DNA of 64,000 bases from Oreohelix idahoensis (Eukaryota > Mollusca > Gastropoda > Stylommatophora > Oreohelicidae). The stretch is from positions 124,001 through 188,000 of the forward strand of contig JAMPIV010014142.1 in NCBI GenBank assembly GCA_024509875.1, in the 5' to 3' direction. Both the position numbers and the translations under genes were made by a program. The notes below the pieces were generated by a model. That model was given only the letters and a program-made list of their open reading frames with translations, did not search any database and was not told where the DNA came from. This document shows positions 44,484-57,560 of this stretch, in pieces (position 1 is the first letter of the stretch; every line of letters begins with the position of its first letter).

Positions 44484-44889
44484 CTGATTCATACAATGGG
44501 ATGGATAGAAAATAAAAGTCAAGTTAATGAAACAGTCTGTTATTTTAAACTCTGTAACTAATTCTGTTTTTTCAAACAGTGAAAAAGTAGAGAAAATACA
44601 GTTAAAGATATTTAGATTTCCAGTATTAGTAATTGTTCGGTACCAAAGCTGATACTGACATGAAGATAAAAGAAAAACTATATACGAGTCAGTTTTACAT
44701 ACTAAACACTTATTTAACTGTATTTTATTTAGGAACAGATAGAAGGGGTTAAAGAGGACAAAAATAAGTTTGTAAAAAAAAAAGAACTGAAGAACTGGTG
44801 CACGGCCAAGATGACGATTGAAAATAATGAGTCGAATAAAAAACCTGCACGGTAATTACAGAGATTCATTAACAGTAGTTTTCATACCT

Positions 44890-45540
44890 TCATTTCTGAC
44901 ATTTATGTGAGTAAATGTATATTTCATACCTTCATTCTTGACATGTTCATGTGAGTAAGTGGATGTTTCATACCTTTATTTTTCACATGTTTATGTGACA
45001 AGTGGATGTTTCATACTTTATTCTTGACATGTTTATGTGAGAAGTGGATGTTTCATACCTTTATTCTTGACATGTTCATGTGAGAAGTGGATGTTTCATA
45101 CCTTTATTCTTGACATGTTCATGTGAGAAGTCGATGTTTCATACCTTTATTCTTGACAACTTTTATGTGAGCTAGTGGATATTTCATACTTTCATTCTTG
45201 ACATGTTTATGTGAACAAGTGGATGTTTCAAACCTTCATTCTTAGCACGTTCATGTGAGAAGTGGATATTTCATACCTTCATTCTTGACATGTTCATGTG
45301 AGTAAGTGGATGTTTCATACCTTTGACATGTTCATGTGAGCAAGTGGATGTTTCATACCTTTACTCCTCACATGTTTATGTGAGCAAGTGGATGTTTCAT
45401 ACCTTTATTCTTGACAAGTTCATGTGAGCAAGTGGATGTTTCATACCTTTATTCTTGACAAGTTCATGTGAGCAAGTGGATGTTTCATACCTTTATTCTT
45501 GACAAGTTCATGTAAGCAAGTGGATGTTTCATACCTTTAA
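44890..45540 (+). repeat. 43-44-bp minisatellite in ABCB intron
   Basis: About 14 units near TGACATGTTCATGTGAGAAG followed by TGGATGTTTCATACCTTTAT. Units differ at few positions. Confidence 0.9.
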
Positions 45541-47675
45541 AAAAAAAAGGACCATCATTCTATACAAGAGGCTGGCAACCAGTTGATTGTGATCTACTAG
45601 TAGATCCCAGAAGATGATTTTATAGATCTTTGAGGAAAAAATCAAGAAAATTTCCGTTACAGAAATCTCAGACCAACTGCCGGAATTTAAAGTGCTATAT
45701 CCCCAGGATTAAAGGTACTTTTTCTGCATTCTCATTGTAAACCCACAAGATATCTTACTAATATGTACTTCATTCATAAACTACATACAATATTAACGCT
45801 ATCTTTTCTTTGAAGTGAATTTGACACTCTTTAAAATATAATTTATTTTGTCATTTTTATCGCTCATTTGATGGAATTGCAGGAAGTAGAGCATGAGGCA
45901 TATATAAAAATTACATATTTATTCCAAATAGTCTGAAACTTAAAAATAGACGTGACTTTATCAAGGATGATCTTTGACAGTTTGGTGTTGCTAAAGTAGA
46001 TCCCCACAGCTCCTGTCTTGCCTAGCTCTGCTCTATATCAAGAAAGTCTTAAAGGCTACTAATGAAGGTTATGCTAGAGAACAGCAACCTCATCATGCAT
46101 AATAAATTACTACAGAAACCATCATTTCAAAAGCATATGAACCTCTTTGGCACAGACTTCTTACAAGGGAAACCACCTCAGCTGTGACTCAATGCTCTTT
46201 CAAGGGTTTAAAAAAAAAAAAGACTACAAGAATAAATGCTGCAGTAAAAAGGTTACTGGTGTAAAGGTAAAAAAAAGATAATGGTATAAAGCTAAAAATA
46301 ACACTGACATAGAGGTAAAAAATAATATTGTTCATTAGGTTTTTACACCAATCAGGAGAGATGAAGTACTGCAGTCATGAAATGGAAATATACATGTACT
46401 GAGAATCTATGAAGCAAGGTAGAAAAGCTTTAATGAAATAAGAACAGAAGTACATGCATTCTACTCAGGATGGGTTCTAGGGTATTTGGTGCCATATACA
46501 AACAGCGCATTCCAGGCTTCATATCTGACATGATTTTTTTTTCATCATTTCCCCACTTGCTCCTTATGAAACATAGCGCCATCTGGTTTCCTGTCACTGC
46601 AGGAAGCCTGCATCAAAACATTCACGTGCTCTTACAGTGGTTGTTTCTCTAGCAATTTATTTTACATGATGAGGTAGCCAGCTTTATGCACAATCTCATA
46701 TTATTCGCCTCGTATGATCAGCATGAGAGGGCAGTGGTCCCCATGCCTTCTCTGTCTCCTCTGATAACTCTAAGAACCACATGGGGGTCTGATCAGACAT
46801 GCCAGCAAAGTAATGCTCAGCGTCATGTTGCACAGATCCCAAACTAAATCAAAGAAGATCACTGTTGAAGAACAAGCTGGATTTCATCACCCTCCAGTTT
46901 CCTAAGAAGCATCGACCCTGAAGAAACTCACTGTGCCTTTCTATCCTGTGCCATCCATTCAAGGTTTTTCTATGTCATCTTGACCCTTTCATAGGTTTCC
47001 AGCTCTCTTCTCCATGCGTGTTTCAGTCTCCTTCTAACCCTCTTACCAAGGGGTACCTAGAAAAAGGACTGCCTTGTTATACTATCAGCATGTTTCCTCA
47101 ACATGTTTTTTTCCAATGCCAGGCTTCTTCTCAGCTCTTGTTTCCTTGGAACTAGTCTGGTTCTTGTCATCAGTTCCACATTTTTGATCTTCTTGTATCA
47201 TTTCAACCCTTCTATTCCACAGAAGCACCAATTTATGGTGTGCTACTGCCCAAGTGCTACCAAGGTTCAAAAAAAAGGAGCATAGAACGATAATACTGAA
47301 CCCTACCACAGATGTCATTGGTGGCTAATAAGAATGGTTGGACATGAGGCTGGCGAGTCCATCCTGTAGTAAGTCAAACAAACTTCAACAACATGGACAA
47401 TTAAATGTGAATGCTGTGAGAAAAATGTCTTGAATGCCAACAACATATTTGCCATGTATACATGGTTTTTTTTTTTTAAGGATAAAACAAAATGTGAAAT
47501 GGAGGAACAATATTCTCTGGAGGATGCATTATTAGAAATCTCCTATTCCCATGTGACATCCACCAATGATGTTCAACAGTATGTGGTGTCCACCAACCAA
47601 GTTACATGTCAAAGAAAGGAAAGAAATTTGTTGAAGGCATATGCTCAATACATATATGAAAGATAATTATCTAGG
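45541..47675. other. Intron with degenerate retroposons
   Basis: Degenerate R2 SINE copies lie at about 46050-46210 (+) and 46540-46795 (-). At about 46920-47060 the minus strand shows traces of a LINE C-terminus. I looked on the minus strand for the missing H-loop exon and did not find it. Confidence 0.5.
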
Positions 47676-48152
47676 GATCAGAGTGGCTAAGAGGTATGGC
47701 ATCCACATTTAATTCTAAAAGTACTTGGTTTGCTCCCTGTACAAGGAATATAATTGATGGACATTTTTTTCAGACCCACTGGTTCCTAACGATGTCATAC
47801 TCCCCCTGATCTCCTGGGTAATGAGATTGCAAGCCTAACCTTCTTGGGCAAGGGCAAAAAAATAGGTCCCACGTGCAAATTGCTCACATTAAAAATCTCT
47901 CAGCAGTTTGAAATAGTAAGGAGTAGGCCATATGGCCTCTGTCCTGGCAAAATTTTGAAAAAATAAGGAAACCTACCCACCACAAAAATATTTATAGAAT
48001 GTGTGATTCCTGTATATACACATCGGGATCCTCGCCAGTGCTGAGAAGTTCATGCACTGTGCTGAGATTCTCCTTGTGTGATCTAAGGGAGGAGATCGGA
48101 GCATTGATGGAGTTGTCTGTGTGTAATGAAGATGGTCCTTAAAAACCAAACC
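47676..48152 (+). mobile_element. tRNA-derived SINE (family I), copy b
   Basis: Head GAGTGGCTAAGAGGTATGGC, body with CTCCTGGGTAATGAGATTGC, tail GATGGTCCTTAAAAACCAAA. The B box is degenerate. Confidence 0.75.
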
Positions 48153-48254
48153 AATGAATGACTGCATAAATACCTTTCTTTCAATCACTATCTTATCACT
48201 TTCTGTCATCATTCTCTCTTTTTTTTAGAATCATGTCTAACTGACGTTATTTAC

Positions 48255-48425
48255 TTTATCAAGAGCTGCCTGCACCACGCCTTCACTCCTAGAGTCCAGT
48301 GCAGAGGTGGCTTCATCCAGTAACAATATTCTGGGGTTCCTGACAAGAGCTCTGGCTATGGCCACCCTTTGTTTCTGCCCTCCCGACAACTGGGCACCTC
48401 TCTCTCCAACAAGAGTATCATAGCC
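48255..48425 (-). CDS. ABCB1: ABCB transporter exon 3 of 7 seen: ABC signature and Walker B of NBD1
   Basis: The acceptor TTTTCGTTGCAG ends at 48426 and the donor GTAAAT starts at 48254. The exon is 171 bp, 57 codons, phase 0 to 0. It encodes [20 protein letters not shown], so the signature motif is LSGGQ, then [20 protein letters not shown] with Walker B and the catalytic Glu, the D-loop, and VVQAALDK. These residues bind and hydrolyse ATP at the NBD dimer interface. The next expected piece, the switch histidine in an AHRLS motif, should be in the following exon and is not seen. Confidence 0.95.
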
Positions 48426-51335
48426 CTGCAACGAAAATAAATATTATTAAAGACAGATAAAACTAAATAGCATTTAATTACATCTTAACCTAAACCTCTT
48501 TTGCAATGCAATTCATTAAAATACAATACTGCATTAATAAAAAAAAGATGGCACACATACTACACACACAAAATCCATACAAACAGACAGGAAGACTGAT
48601 TTCACGTTACAGAATATTGCCACTAAACAACCATGACAACAAGATAATGAATCTTAGTACAAGTCGAGCAATGCAAAAGAAAAAGTAAATGAAGCAATTA
48701 AAATATATGCAGACACAAACTACAAATATCACTTTTCTGAAGACAAATTATATCCCCCACACAACAAAACACGTACTTCCATTCACATTAACACTAATGC
48801 TCCCACACACTAAATCTAATACCGAAACTCATATTAAACCATGCACTCTTCTCATATAAAACATTCCACTTTCACATGCACTAAGACTAATGTTTTCAAT
48901 CACTGTCGTACGGAAGGTTAATTGTGTTATTCTTGCCCGTCTTAGTATATAGAGTGGATGTTGACAGATACGCGAGAAGGTATAGAAATAGATTTTGTTT
49001 CACAGGTGGTAGAATTGAGGAAAAAGATCTGTCTCTGGAGTGATTAGATAATTCCTTCCAGCCTATCCATACGACTGTACTTTTAGTGCAAGACAGCTTT
49101 TATCTCCCTATCAAGAATATAAGTTAATCTACACACACACAGCTACGTGACACAAGACACACAAACGTGAAAAACTAAGGATAAATGGGTATGGGTCTGA
49201 CCAACACACAAAGTTAAGTTTCTTTGTAGTTTATTATCATTAAAACTCGACAACATCAAAATATCTAAAGGAAAAAGATCAAAGAGTCATTTACATGCAT
49301 ATGAAATAAAGTAGAAAAACGTGCACCCTCCCCAAATGGAGAAAAGAACCCTAAAATTATTAACCCAAAGGTTGAAGGTTAGCACTCTGTTACAGAATGA
49401 ACAGTATTGGTACTCTATGAGACCCAGTAAAATAAACAAACTTTTAGACAAATTAGATATATGGATAGTTTTGTCTCAAAACAAGAAAATACTCGCACTC
49501 TTGCAAACAGTGGCCACTCTCACACTCTTAACTTATTGCCTGGTATGGCAGGTCTGTAATATCCCTTGGTAACAGAATTACTCCTTGAATATATTATCTG
49601 TTTTCATTTAATATTCTGTCACTCCAGTTGTCGTAGATCCAAGTTGGCCCCAGTCCATCCCCCGAAATTAGTTCATGAGGTGAACGCCTAATATGGTTGA
49701 GTCTCTTATAAGTGTTATTACAACTAGTTAAAAAAACTGAGAGAGTTCTAGAGGTTCACTCTTTAGCAGGAAAAATACTTCCAGTATTGGGAAAACATCT
49801 GGTTGCTAGAACTTTGTTCATAGGCTGATGATGGTTCTTCTATCGGCCAACTTGTGGCTGGTAAAAATATATAAATATATCTTTCTGGGTTTGGTAAGTC
49901 CAGTTATTAAAAAAATATTTATTCTCCTCCAATACTCTCTGGCGTGTGCCCGTTCACGAATGAAATTGGTGATGCACCGCCAAGAAAAGGAGAAAATAAC
50001 AAATCCATAAAAGGAACAAGAAACAAAGAAAAAGACCGCTGGCCGCCCTTGTGATCAGGTCTGCGAAGAATACAAGAACATTTATATACAAATATGCTAA
50101 TCCTATATCTACACACACTGATGGGGACAAGACGATCTCTTCTCCACTCCGTCAGTCCTGATTAAATTTAAACGGCACACGGTTGTTCCTTACTCCTATC
50201 AGTTAACTAATTCCGCTGGCAGCTGAGTTCAGATGGGTCTGAGTTATGTTAGCTCTCCCGCCCCTGCTCGCCGGCGTCAGTGTACAATGAAGCTTATTAT
50301 TTAGTCTGTCCCTACGCGCTGCCTAAACAATGATCACCTGTCATTAAATAGCAATTAAATTGTCGGCATCTCTTGGCTTTGCCGTATATGATTAAAATAA
50401 TAGACACTATAACAAATATGCACAAATTAAATATAATGTTGTGTTCTATCCTTCACTATCAGTTTACTGTCTATATGGGTGGAGTGATTTAACATTTGAA
50501 TAGAACATCTGGTAGGAAATCGTTACGCGTTACTTTATTTCACTCGTTTTATTAGCGAGAAAATCTAAGTGAAGACTAAATGTTAAAAGCTATCACTTCT
50601 TAAAAACATTTGCCCTATTATCCTTTATCAGATAATTCAGAAATGAAAAATCCTCCACGAAAACTAGTAACAAATCCACACAAGGAAATCTGGTTTCTAG
50701 GACTGCGCTTAGACTATTCAAAATTCTGACTGACAACTGATGATGGGGTCAAGAAAACAACAGTATATATCATTAGGATTCTCTGATCTCTGAATGCGTT
50801 AATTTTGCGGTCCGGTGTTATCCAAAATTTCAGAAGCTAAGCGTATCAAGATAAAGGCTTTACGGTCAGTCTTCGTCGAGGTTTCAACCATCATCAAAAG
50901 ACTTACTGTTCCCTAACGGGTTTTCTCTGTAAGATTGCCCGCTTCTGAAGATCAAAGAGCCCAGGCGTTTCTAACTCCCCTGAGTACGAACTTCAAAGGG
51001 TCTGTGTTTGTGTCTTCCCCACGTGCCAGCCTGTCTGAGAACTATTATGATTGACAGATGCTCGCGTGAGAGCGAGGTAAACACAGCCTGATTTGCTTTC
51101 CTGTTATGACTGATAGGTCACGCAGTTTGTAAACATTGCGTTAGCTCGTGTAAAAAAAAAGAGGCGGGACGAGAGAGTAAGCTTGTGTAAATAAAGACAG
51201 ACTGAATAATGCAGGTTTTTAGCTAGCAAGCAAATCAGAGGGCAGCTATTAGGTTATGATAGGCTGTCGGATTACTGTAGACTCTTTTTCCATTACACGT
51301 CACAGTACATCCGGGCTTGAAGATGTGAAACCCAT
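48426..51335. other. Intron/3' side of element 4, no gene
   Basis: AT-rich, no recognised exon or ORF. A TG to CA block from TGTCGTACGG (48904) to the CACAGTACA end (about 51309) could be the long 3' LTR of element 4, but no matching 5' LTR was found, so I leave it open. Confidence 0.35.
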
Positions 51336-52600
51336 TCATATCTCATTTATGGAAACAGAGCTACTGTCATCCATAGCTACCGAGTGATGGTTATCCTCAA
51401 TTGCGTCATTCTCCTCATTGCTCCAATGTCGACTCATAAAATCTGCTCCTACATTCTCATTCCCTGGAATGTATTGTACTTTGAACGAGTACACGCTTAA
51501 CAATAGAGCCCACCACTTAATTTTTGCGTTAAAATCCTTATTGGCTCCTAGGAATGCCAATGGAGAATGGTCAGTTTGTACTGTGAATGGAACTCCATAT
51601 AAATATTCATGGTGTCTCCTGATTCCGTTCACGAGTGCCAAACAATCTCTTTCCACGGTCGAATAGTTTTTCTCAGCTGCGTTTAGCTTCCTGCTCCCGT
51701 AAGCGACTGGAAACAACAGGTTAGGACGTTTGTCGTCTGCCTGCAGCAATGCTGATCCTATTCCATTTCTGCTGGCGTCCACGCGCAAGACGAAAGGTTT
51801 CTTAAGGTCAGGTAACCTTAGAATGGGATATTTGGACAGCTGTTCCTTCAGAGTGACATAAGCGATTTCGCACTCTGTGGTCCAAACAATCTTATCGGGT
51901 GTTCCTTTCCGCGTGAGGTCGGCGAGTGGCGCTGTAAGGCCATTGAAGTTTTTGATAAACTTTTGGTAATACGCGCAAAGGGAAAGCAATGAACGTGTGT
52001 CTCTCTTTGTTTTTGGCCTCGTTGCTGAACGTATTTTTTTGATGTTTTTCGCAACGGGCCACATACAACCTTGAAAAATGGTATGACCTAGGAAGTCAAG
52101 CTTTTCGAAGCCAATTAAACATTTGCTAGGTCGGGCGGTCAACCCGGCTTCCTTTAGTCTCCTGAGGAGCATAGCGACCGTAGCAATATGTTCTTTGTAG
52201 TTATCCATTGCAATAAATATGTTGTCCATGAAATTGTGAATATTTGGACATTGCAAGGGTTCCAAAAGCTTTTTCATCATTCTGGTGAAGACTCCTGGTG
52301 CATTGTGTAAACCGAAAGGCATAACATTAAAAGTATAATGTCCTTTGCTGGTGCTAAAGGCTAACAGGGGTTTAATTTCCTCCTTGACTGGTATTTGGTA
52401 ATAACCTTTACTCAGGTCAATCTTGGAGAAAATGTTTGCCTTGCTTAGCTTGGTAAACAGTTCTTTGGCGCTTGGGAGTGGTTCGGGCTGAAATTCTGTT
52501 ACTGTGTTGAGTAATCGGTAGTCGATACACAGCCGAACTTCCTTATTCGGTTTCTGTAACAGTACGACACTTGAGCTATAAGGAGATGTGGACTCGCTAA
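51336..52600 (-). pseudogene. Element 4 reverse transcriptase and RNase H
   Basis: The N-terminal RT half (about 52600-52325) is readable only in mixed frames. From 52322 a frame of 328 codons is open: MPFGLHNAPGVFTRMMKKLL, then FMDNIFIAM where YxDD is expected, then the RT thumb, RNase H (LRVDASRNGIGSALL, TVERDCLALV, VQTDHSPLAFL) and a tail NVGADFMSRHW. Loss of the second catalytic Asp (FMDN) would abolish polymerase activity. Confidence 0.85.
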
Positions 52601-52728
52601 TAATCCCAGCTTGACGTAGTTTGTCTTTTCTCCACGTAAGGTGTCTGCTTTCTCGTTTGTCAGCTTCATATCAAACTCTACGAGATGTGTAAGACCAGGT
52701 ATGTCCATTAAGACTGCTGAATACTGTT

Positions 52729-53511
52729 TCAATAGCACCTTCGTTTCTGTTTGCTGAGCTTCTGAGAGGGTATCGCCGAATTAACGTCCTTATATGACTC
52801 CGTTTGTTGCAGTGGATATTGCGTACAACTTTCGTCATCCTCGGTTGATATAGTGACTGCCAAAAGATGTTCGGGGGAAGGCACCGGTCTTTCCAAGTAT
52901 TTCTTTAACACATTTACATGGTAGACTTTTTCCTTACCTTTAATAGAGATCTTGTAGTTGGTTCTAGAGATCTTTTTAATGACGGTAAACGGCCCTTGCC
53001 ATCCGATACACAGTTTCTTGTTTCCGGTAGGGAGTAACAACAAAACGTTCTCTCCTGGCTCCAGTTCTCTCTCCTTAGCTGCTTTGTTGTATCTTTTAGC
53101 ATGCTTTAGGCGTGCGCGCTTAAGGTTGGTTGCTGCTAGGTCCCATCCTAGTTTTAGCCATTCCTTTAACTCAGATACATACCTAAATGCTGAAACAACT
53201 GTCTCATCGGCCTTCTGGTCTGTCAGTGACCGTTGTAAGGCTTCTAGCTTAATAGGTCTGCCAAATAAAAGCGTAGCTGGTGGTAGCCCTGTAGAGGCCT
53301 GAGGGACTTCCCTGTAGGCGAACAAGGCTGCAGGAATGAAAAGGTCCCAATCTTCTGGCTTTTCCTGTCCCAGCTTATGTAACATTATGGTGAGGCTTCC
53401 TTTGACACGGTCTACTAACCCACTTCCAGCCGGATGGTAGGGGCTGATGTAGATGTGGTTGTCCATCAAGATCTTAAAGATCTCCTCCATTAACAGGCTA
53501 CGGAACTGGGA
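52729..53511 (-). pseudogene. Element 4 integrase C-terminal half and GPY/F module
   Basis: A TGA near 53512 falls at the Gly of the expected DNGSQF motif and separates this part from the upstream frame. It begins with FRSLLMEEIFKIL, continues with ISPYHPAGSGLVDRVKG (Asp in place of the catalytic Glu, VD instead of VE), AALFAYREVPQASTG, and a GPY/F-type WQGPFTVIKKISRTNY, and loses frame at about 52735. Confidence 0.85.
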
Positions 53512-55308
53512 TCAGTTATCCGTCCAAACTTGTTGAGAAAATCTCAGCCGTGTAAAAATTTGCACTAGGGCTTCTGCGACATGCTTGAAATCCGTGCATG
53601 TTAGCGGTTTAGCTTCGGCCCACATAGTGCATGTGTCGACTAAGGTCAGGATAAACCTGTTCCTTCGTTTAGTCCTTTCCATGGGTCTTATAATGTCAAC
53701 TGCTACTCGTTCAAATAGGGTCCCCGCTATTGGAATTTCTCCCATAGGAGCTGTGGGTGTCCAATGTTTTGGTGCCACAAATTTGCACTTGGCGCAGGAT
53801 TTAATGTATCTGATGTCAGTGTTCATTCCTGGCCACCAATAGTGAGGGGATATTCGTTGTATTGTGACGTTTTGTCCCATATGTCCGCTAAAGGGAAGAG
53901 AGTGCCCCATTTCTAAGATTTGGTCTCGGTACTGCGTCGGTACTAGGAGCTGATTATGTCCCTGTTCAGGGTCGCCCATTCTTTGATACAGCAGTCCTTC
54001 CTTAGAAAAAATATCCCTGTTGTGTCTGGGGTTCTTGGCCATGGGCAGTTTCTTAAAACAGGGCTCCAAGGTAGGGTCCTTTTGTTGCGCATCTTTCAGT
54101 TCCTTGGGTAACATGTTAGGTGTAGGCTCCCGTTCCTTTTCGGTTTGCCCTCTTGTGGTTACTGCTGTCTCAATCGGCTCTTTCGGTCTCCCTAGAAACA
54201 CATATCTACAGCCAAGTATGACGTTGCAGATAGGGTCCTCCATTACTGCTGCCTTAATAAAACCACGGACGTAATCCGAGTCTATCTCCACAAGCGCGAC
54301 AGGGATAGTAATGGGTGCATCTCCTTTAGAAACTCCACATATGTTGATGGTTTCTCCCGTGTCTTGGCCTGGTTTAACCAAATGCTTCACAACTATACTA
54401 TCAAAGCTTAATCCGCTGTCAAAAAGACACTCCGTGGAAGTTCCGTTCAACATAACCATACCTCGTGTAGAAGGCCTCTCACCATCAGGTTGAGAATCAC
54501 TGACCTTGCTATTTTGCGGTAAGGCTGTTTGCAAACACGCAATCCGCATGGGACTGGTTTGCTGGTCCCGATCAGATTTACCTGGCGAAGGGGTTTTCCC
54601 TTTTTCATATCCCTTCTGGCTCTGCCATGTGGGTCGCTTGGGGTCATCACGGGTTTCGGTAGGGTATCTGGGTTTATAGAATTTCGATTTATTATGGGGA
54701 GCACTAGTTTCTCTTGGGTTTTGGTTGGAAAATTGCTGGGGAGAATGCTCTAGATTATTGTTCCGAGAAGGGGCATCTGTAGGTTTGCGTTTAGGGCCTG
54801 GAAGCTCGGCGAGTGCGTCTGCATATCGCTCTGCCTTACTCAAAATGTCTTTAAGTTTTACCATTCCCTGTTCAGCAAGAAATCTACAGGTTTCACTTGA
54901 CAAAGTGCTTTTGATCTGTTCGGTTAGAATACGTTCTTCTAAACCTTCAAAAGTGCATGGGAGTTCTGACAGCTCCACACACTTTGTCAAATATCCTTTT
55001 AGACGAGAAGAGAACTGAGCATACGTCTCGGCTCCATCTTTTCTGCTGTTTCGGAAAAGTTGTAAAAACTTGCGAGCGTTCATCTCAAAGCGTTCAAGTA
55101 ACCCTTTCTTAAGCATGTCGTAATTGTCTTGACTGCTGCTTCCCAGTTTTACATACACATCGTACGCATTGCCTTTAAGGGCCTGGGATAGCTTCAAGCA
55201 CCATCGCGACTTGTCCAAACCGTTCAGGGTTGCCATTCTCTCAAATTTTTCTAGATAGCTATCAATTTTCTCATTGGGGCTTGGGAAGGTTTCTAGGGCA
55301 AAGGACAT
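53512..55308 (-). pseudogene. Element 4 gag, protease and integrase N-terminal half
   Basis: An open frame of 598 codons. Capsid-like region (SPNEKIDSYLEKFERMATLN onward, about 55290-54850), a Pro/Arg-rich basic stretch (54780-54560), protease-like LFDSGLSFDSIVVKHL (about 54420) and an H2C2 zinc domain (HSLPFSGHMG, CAKCKF; about 53910-53790). The integrase core follows with the first catalytic Asp in VAVDIIRPM (about 53705) and the second in the final WTDN. It ends at a TGA inside DN-SQF. No CCHC knuckle is seen between capsid and protease. Confidence 0.87.
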
Positions 55309-55314
55309 AGCAGC

Positions 55315-55739
55315 TTATTGGGAAGACTGGCTATTTGAGTAGTCAGCTGAGGGTGATTGAGGTGATGAAGACTCTCCATTGCTGGAGCTAGATGCTGCAC
55401 CATAACTTTGGACCTCTAAAGTCTTAAGCGCCAATTCATGCTGGCATCTTTTGTCGATCTCTCTTTCCTCGTGTTGTCTCTCCTTCTCACGTTCCTTCTC
55501 CCTGCGAGTTTCCATTTCCGCCTCAATTTTCTGACTTTCCAATTGCCGCTCTTCTTTCTCTTTCTCCCTAGCTTTTTCTCTTTCTCCCTAGCTTCTTTCG
55601 CTTTAGCTTCTGCTTCCTTCTTCTCTGCCTCATATTTGGCTAGTTTGTCATTCACAAAAGCTAGCAACTCTTCTCCTTGTAATCCTGTTTCTTTTGCTTC
55701 CACTCTTAGCATTGCCCTAAGCTTTGCTCGCTCCACCAT
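55315..55739 (-). pseudogene. Element 4 gag N-terminus (coiled coil)
   Basis: Starts at ATG 55739 in a GCCATGG context: MVERAKLRAMLRVEAKETGL, then a Lys/Glu-rich coiled coil. A tandem duplication of about 18 bp (around 55555-55590) shifts the frame. The downstream frame (MESQKIEAEMETRREKERE onward) ends at TAA 55317-55315, seven bases before the ATG at 55308 and in the same frame, so one nonsense codon separates it from the rest of gag. Confidence 0.75.
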
Positions 55740-55971
55740 GGCAAATATCCCTGACTGCGAAGTACCCGAGAAAGAAAGAAGAAGAAGGATACACGGCTCC
55801 CTAATCAATTAAGAGAATACAAAAATTTTTTTTACTGTTTCCTTCTCCCTGTTTATCAGTTATCTAATCTATTGCTGTGGTTAACTGGCAAAAAGGCTCC
55901 TAACGCAGTCGACTTAATCCATAGGGATGGTAGATTAGGCTAAAAAACTTCTGGAGTCAGTGTGGAACTAT

Positions 55972-57560
55972 CTTCTTCTTCTTTGATCTATAACCGCCAA
56001 CCGTCAAAGCAGTCAGTGGCCATCATGCCTGGTGGTGTCCTGTAGGGCAGCAACAATTTGATTCCACCTTGCTCGGTCGGCGGCCATCCTTCGTACAGTG
56101 CCCCAACTCTGGTTCATTCTTTGCATCTCGGCTTCCACAGTTCTCCGCCAAGTTGTTTTTGGTCGGCCTCTCTTTCACTTTCCCTCGGGGGTCCATAGCA
56201 TAGCTGTTCTTGTGATGGTATCAGGGTCCCTTCTGAGGACGTGGCCAACTCAACTCCAGCGTCTGCCAGCTATGATGGTGTGCATGTCCTCATGGTTACT
56301 CCGAATAAGTAGTTCTTGGTTGCTGATGGTGTCTGGCCAAAAGATTCAGAGAATTTTCCTTAGGCAGATTGTGTGGAAGGAGGACAGTTTCGACATTTCC
56401 TTCTCTGTTACTCTCCAACATTCCACACCATAGAGAAGCACAGAAAGTACACAGCTCTCATATAGTCTTAATTTGGTGTTTGTGCTGTACTGGGAAGACT
56501 TCCAAATGTTGTTCTCGCTTTATTCATTCTGTTGTTAATGTCTTTGCTTGTTCCGCCGTCAGGTGTTACTATGCATCCTAGGTAAGTAAATGTGTCTGTT
56601 TGTTCTAACTTCTGGTTCCTTACTGTTATTGGCTCAGGATTGCCCACATTTAGTGTCATGACCTCTGTCTTCTTCAGATTGATGTTCAGGTCAACCTGCA
56701 GGCCATACTTATTCAGTCTATCGGTTTTGTTTTAAATGTGTTGATGTGATTGCGCGAGTAGTGCAATGTCATCTGCATATTCCAGGTCTTCCAGTGTAGA
56801 ATATGTTGTCCATCTAATTCCTCTTGGACTGCCCTCTGTTATCTGGCGCATCACCCAATCTATGGCTGTCAAAAATAATGTTGTTAATAAGGGGCATCCC
56901 TGTCGTACTCCTGTTTTCACTTCGAAAGTTACATTACTCAATCCGACACTGCACGTAAATTTACTCGTAGAATATAGGCTTTTTATGATGGAAACAATGC
57001 GGCTGGGAATTCCATAAGCCATCAGTATTTTCCATAGGCTGTCCCTGTGTATGCTATCGAAAGCCTTTTCAAAATCAACAAAGTTAATGTACAGCTGTCT
57101 CTGCCATTCTGAGCACTGCTCTATAATGTTCCTGAGAGTGAATATATGATCTGCACATCTTCTGTTCTTTCTAAAGCCCGCTTGTTCTTTCCTCAGTTTT
57201 TGGTCAACTGCTTTTGAAATTCTTTGGATGATTATCCTGCCTAGTATTTTGCTGGGAACTGAGAGGAGAGTAATTCCTCTCCAGTTGTTGCAGTCTGCAA
57301 GGTCGCCCTTCTTGGGAAATTTGACAATTATTCCTTTACTCCACTCTGTTGGTGTTGTCTCAGTTTCCCAGACTTGTGCAAATAGTGGTTCTAATAGTTC
57401 TGTTGCTAGTTCAGGGTCTGCCTTGAATAACTCAGTATTTAGATTGTCGTGACCAGGTGCTTTTCCATTTTTTAACCCTTTGATAGCTGTGATGATTTCT
57501 TCTTTTCGTGGGATGTCTGTATTTACGTCTGTCACTTTCAGCCTGATAATGTGGCCGACG
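55972..57560 (-). pseudogene. RTE-type LINE: reverse transcriptase and C-terminus, 5'-truncated
   Basis: A frame of 267 codons (57535-56732) covers most of the RT: KNGKAPGHDNLNTELFK, WSKGIIVKFPKKGDLADCNN, EQAGFRKNRRCADHIFTLRN, VDFEKAFDSIHRDSLW, GVRQGCPLLTTLFL and LEYADDIALLAQS with intact YADD. After a frame break the C-terminal part follows (LEQTDTFTYLGCIVTPDGG at about 56610; IAGRRW- and GRPKTTW-type blocks near 56280-56150). It ends at 55972 in a GAAGAAGAAG tail. The 5' part (endonuclease) is missing, as usual for incomplete target-primed copying. Confidence 0.87.

Larger units (their letters stand above)
51336..55739 (-). mobile_element. LTR element 4: decayed Gmr1-like retrotransposon
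   Basis: On the minus strand: gag coiled coil, capsid region, protease, H2C2 domain, integrase core, GPY/F module, RT, RNase H. Integrase again precedes RT. Several stops and frameshifts and a mutated RT active site show it is dead. LTRs are not recognised; the 5' side runs into an RTE-type LINE end at 55972. It lies in the ABCB intron between exons 2 and 3 in the same orientation as the gene. Confidence 0.85.

Noticed and set aside
48904..51309. 3' LTR of element 4
   Set aside because: TG and CA ends can be picked, but there is no matching 5' copy or target duplication, so it was only noted, not called.
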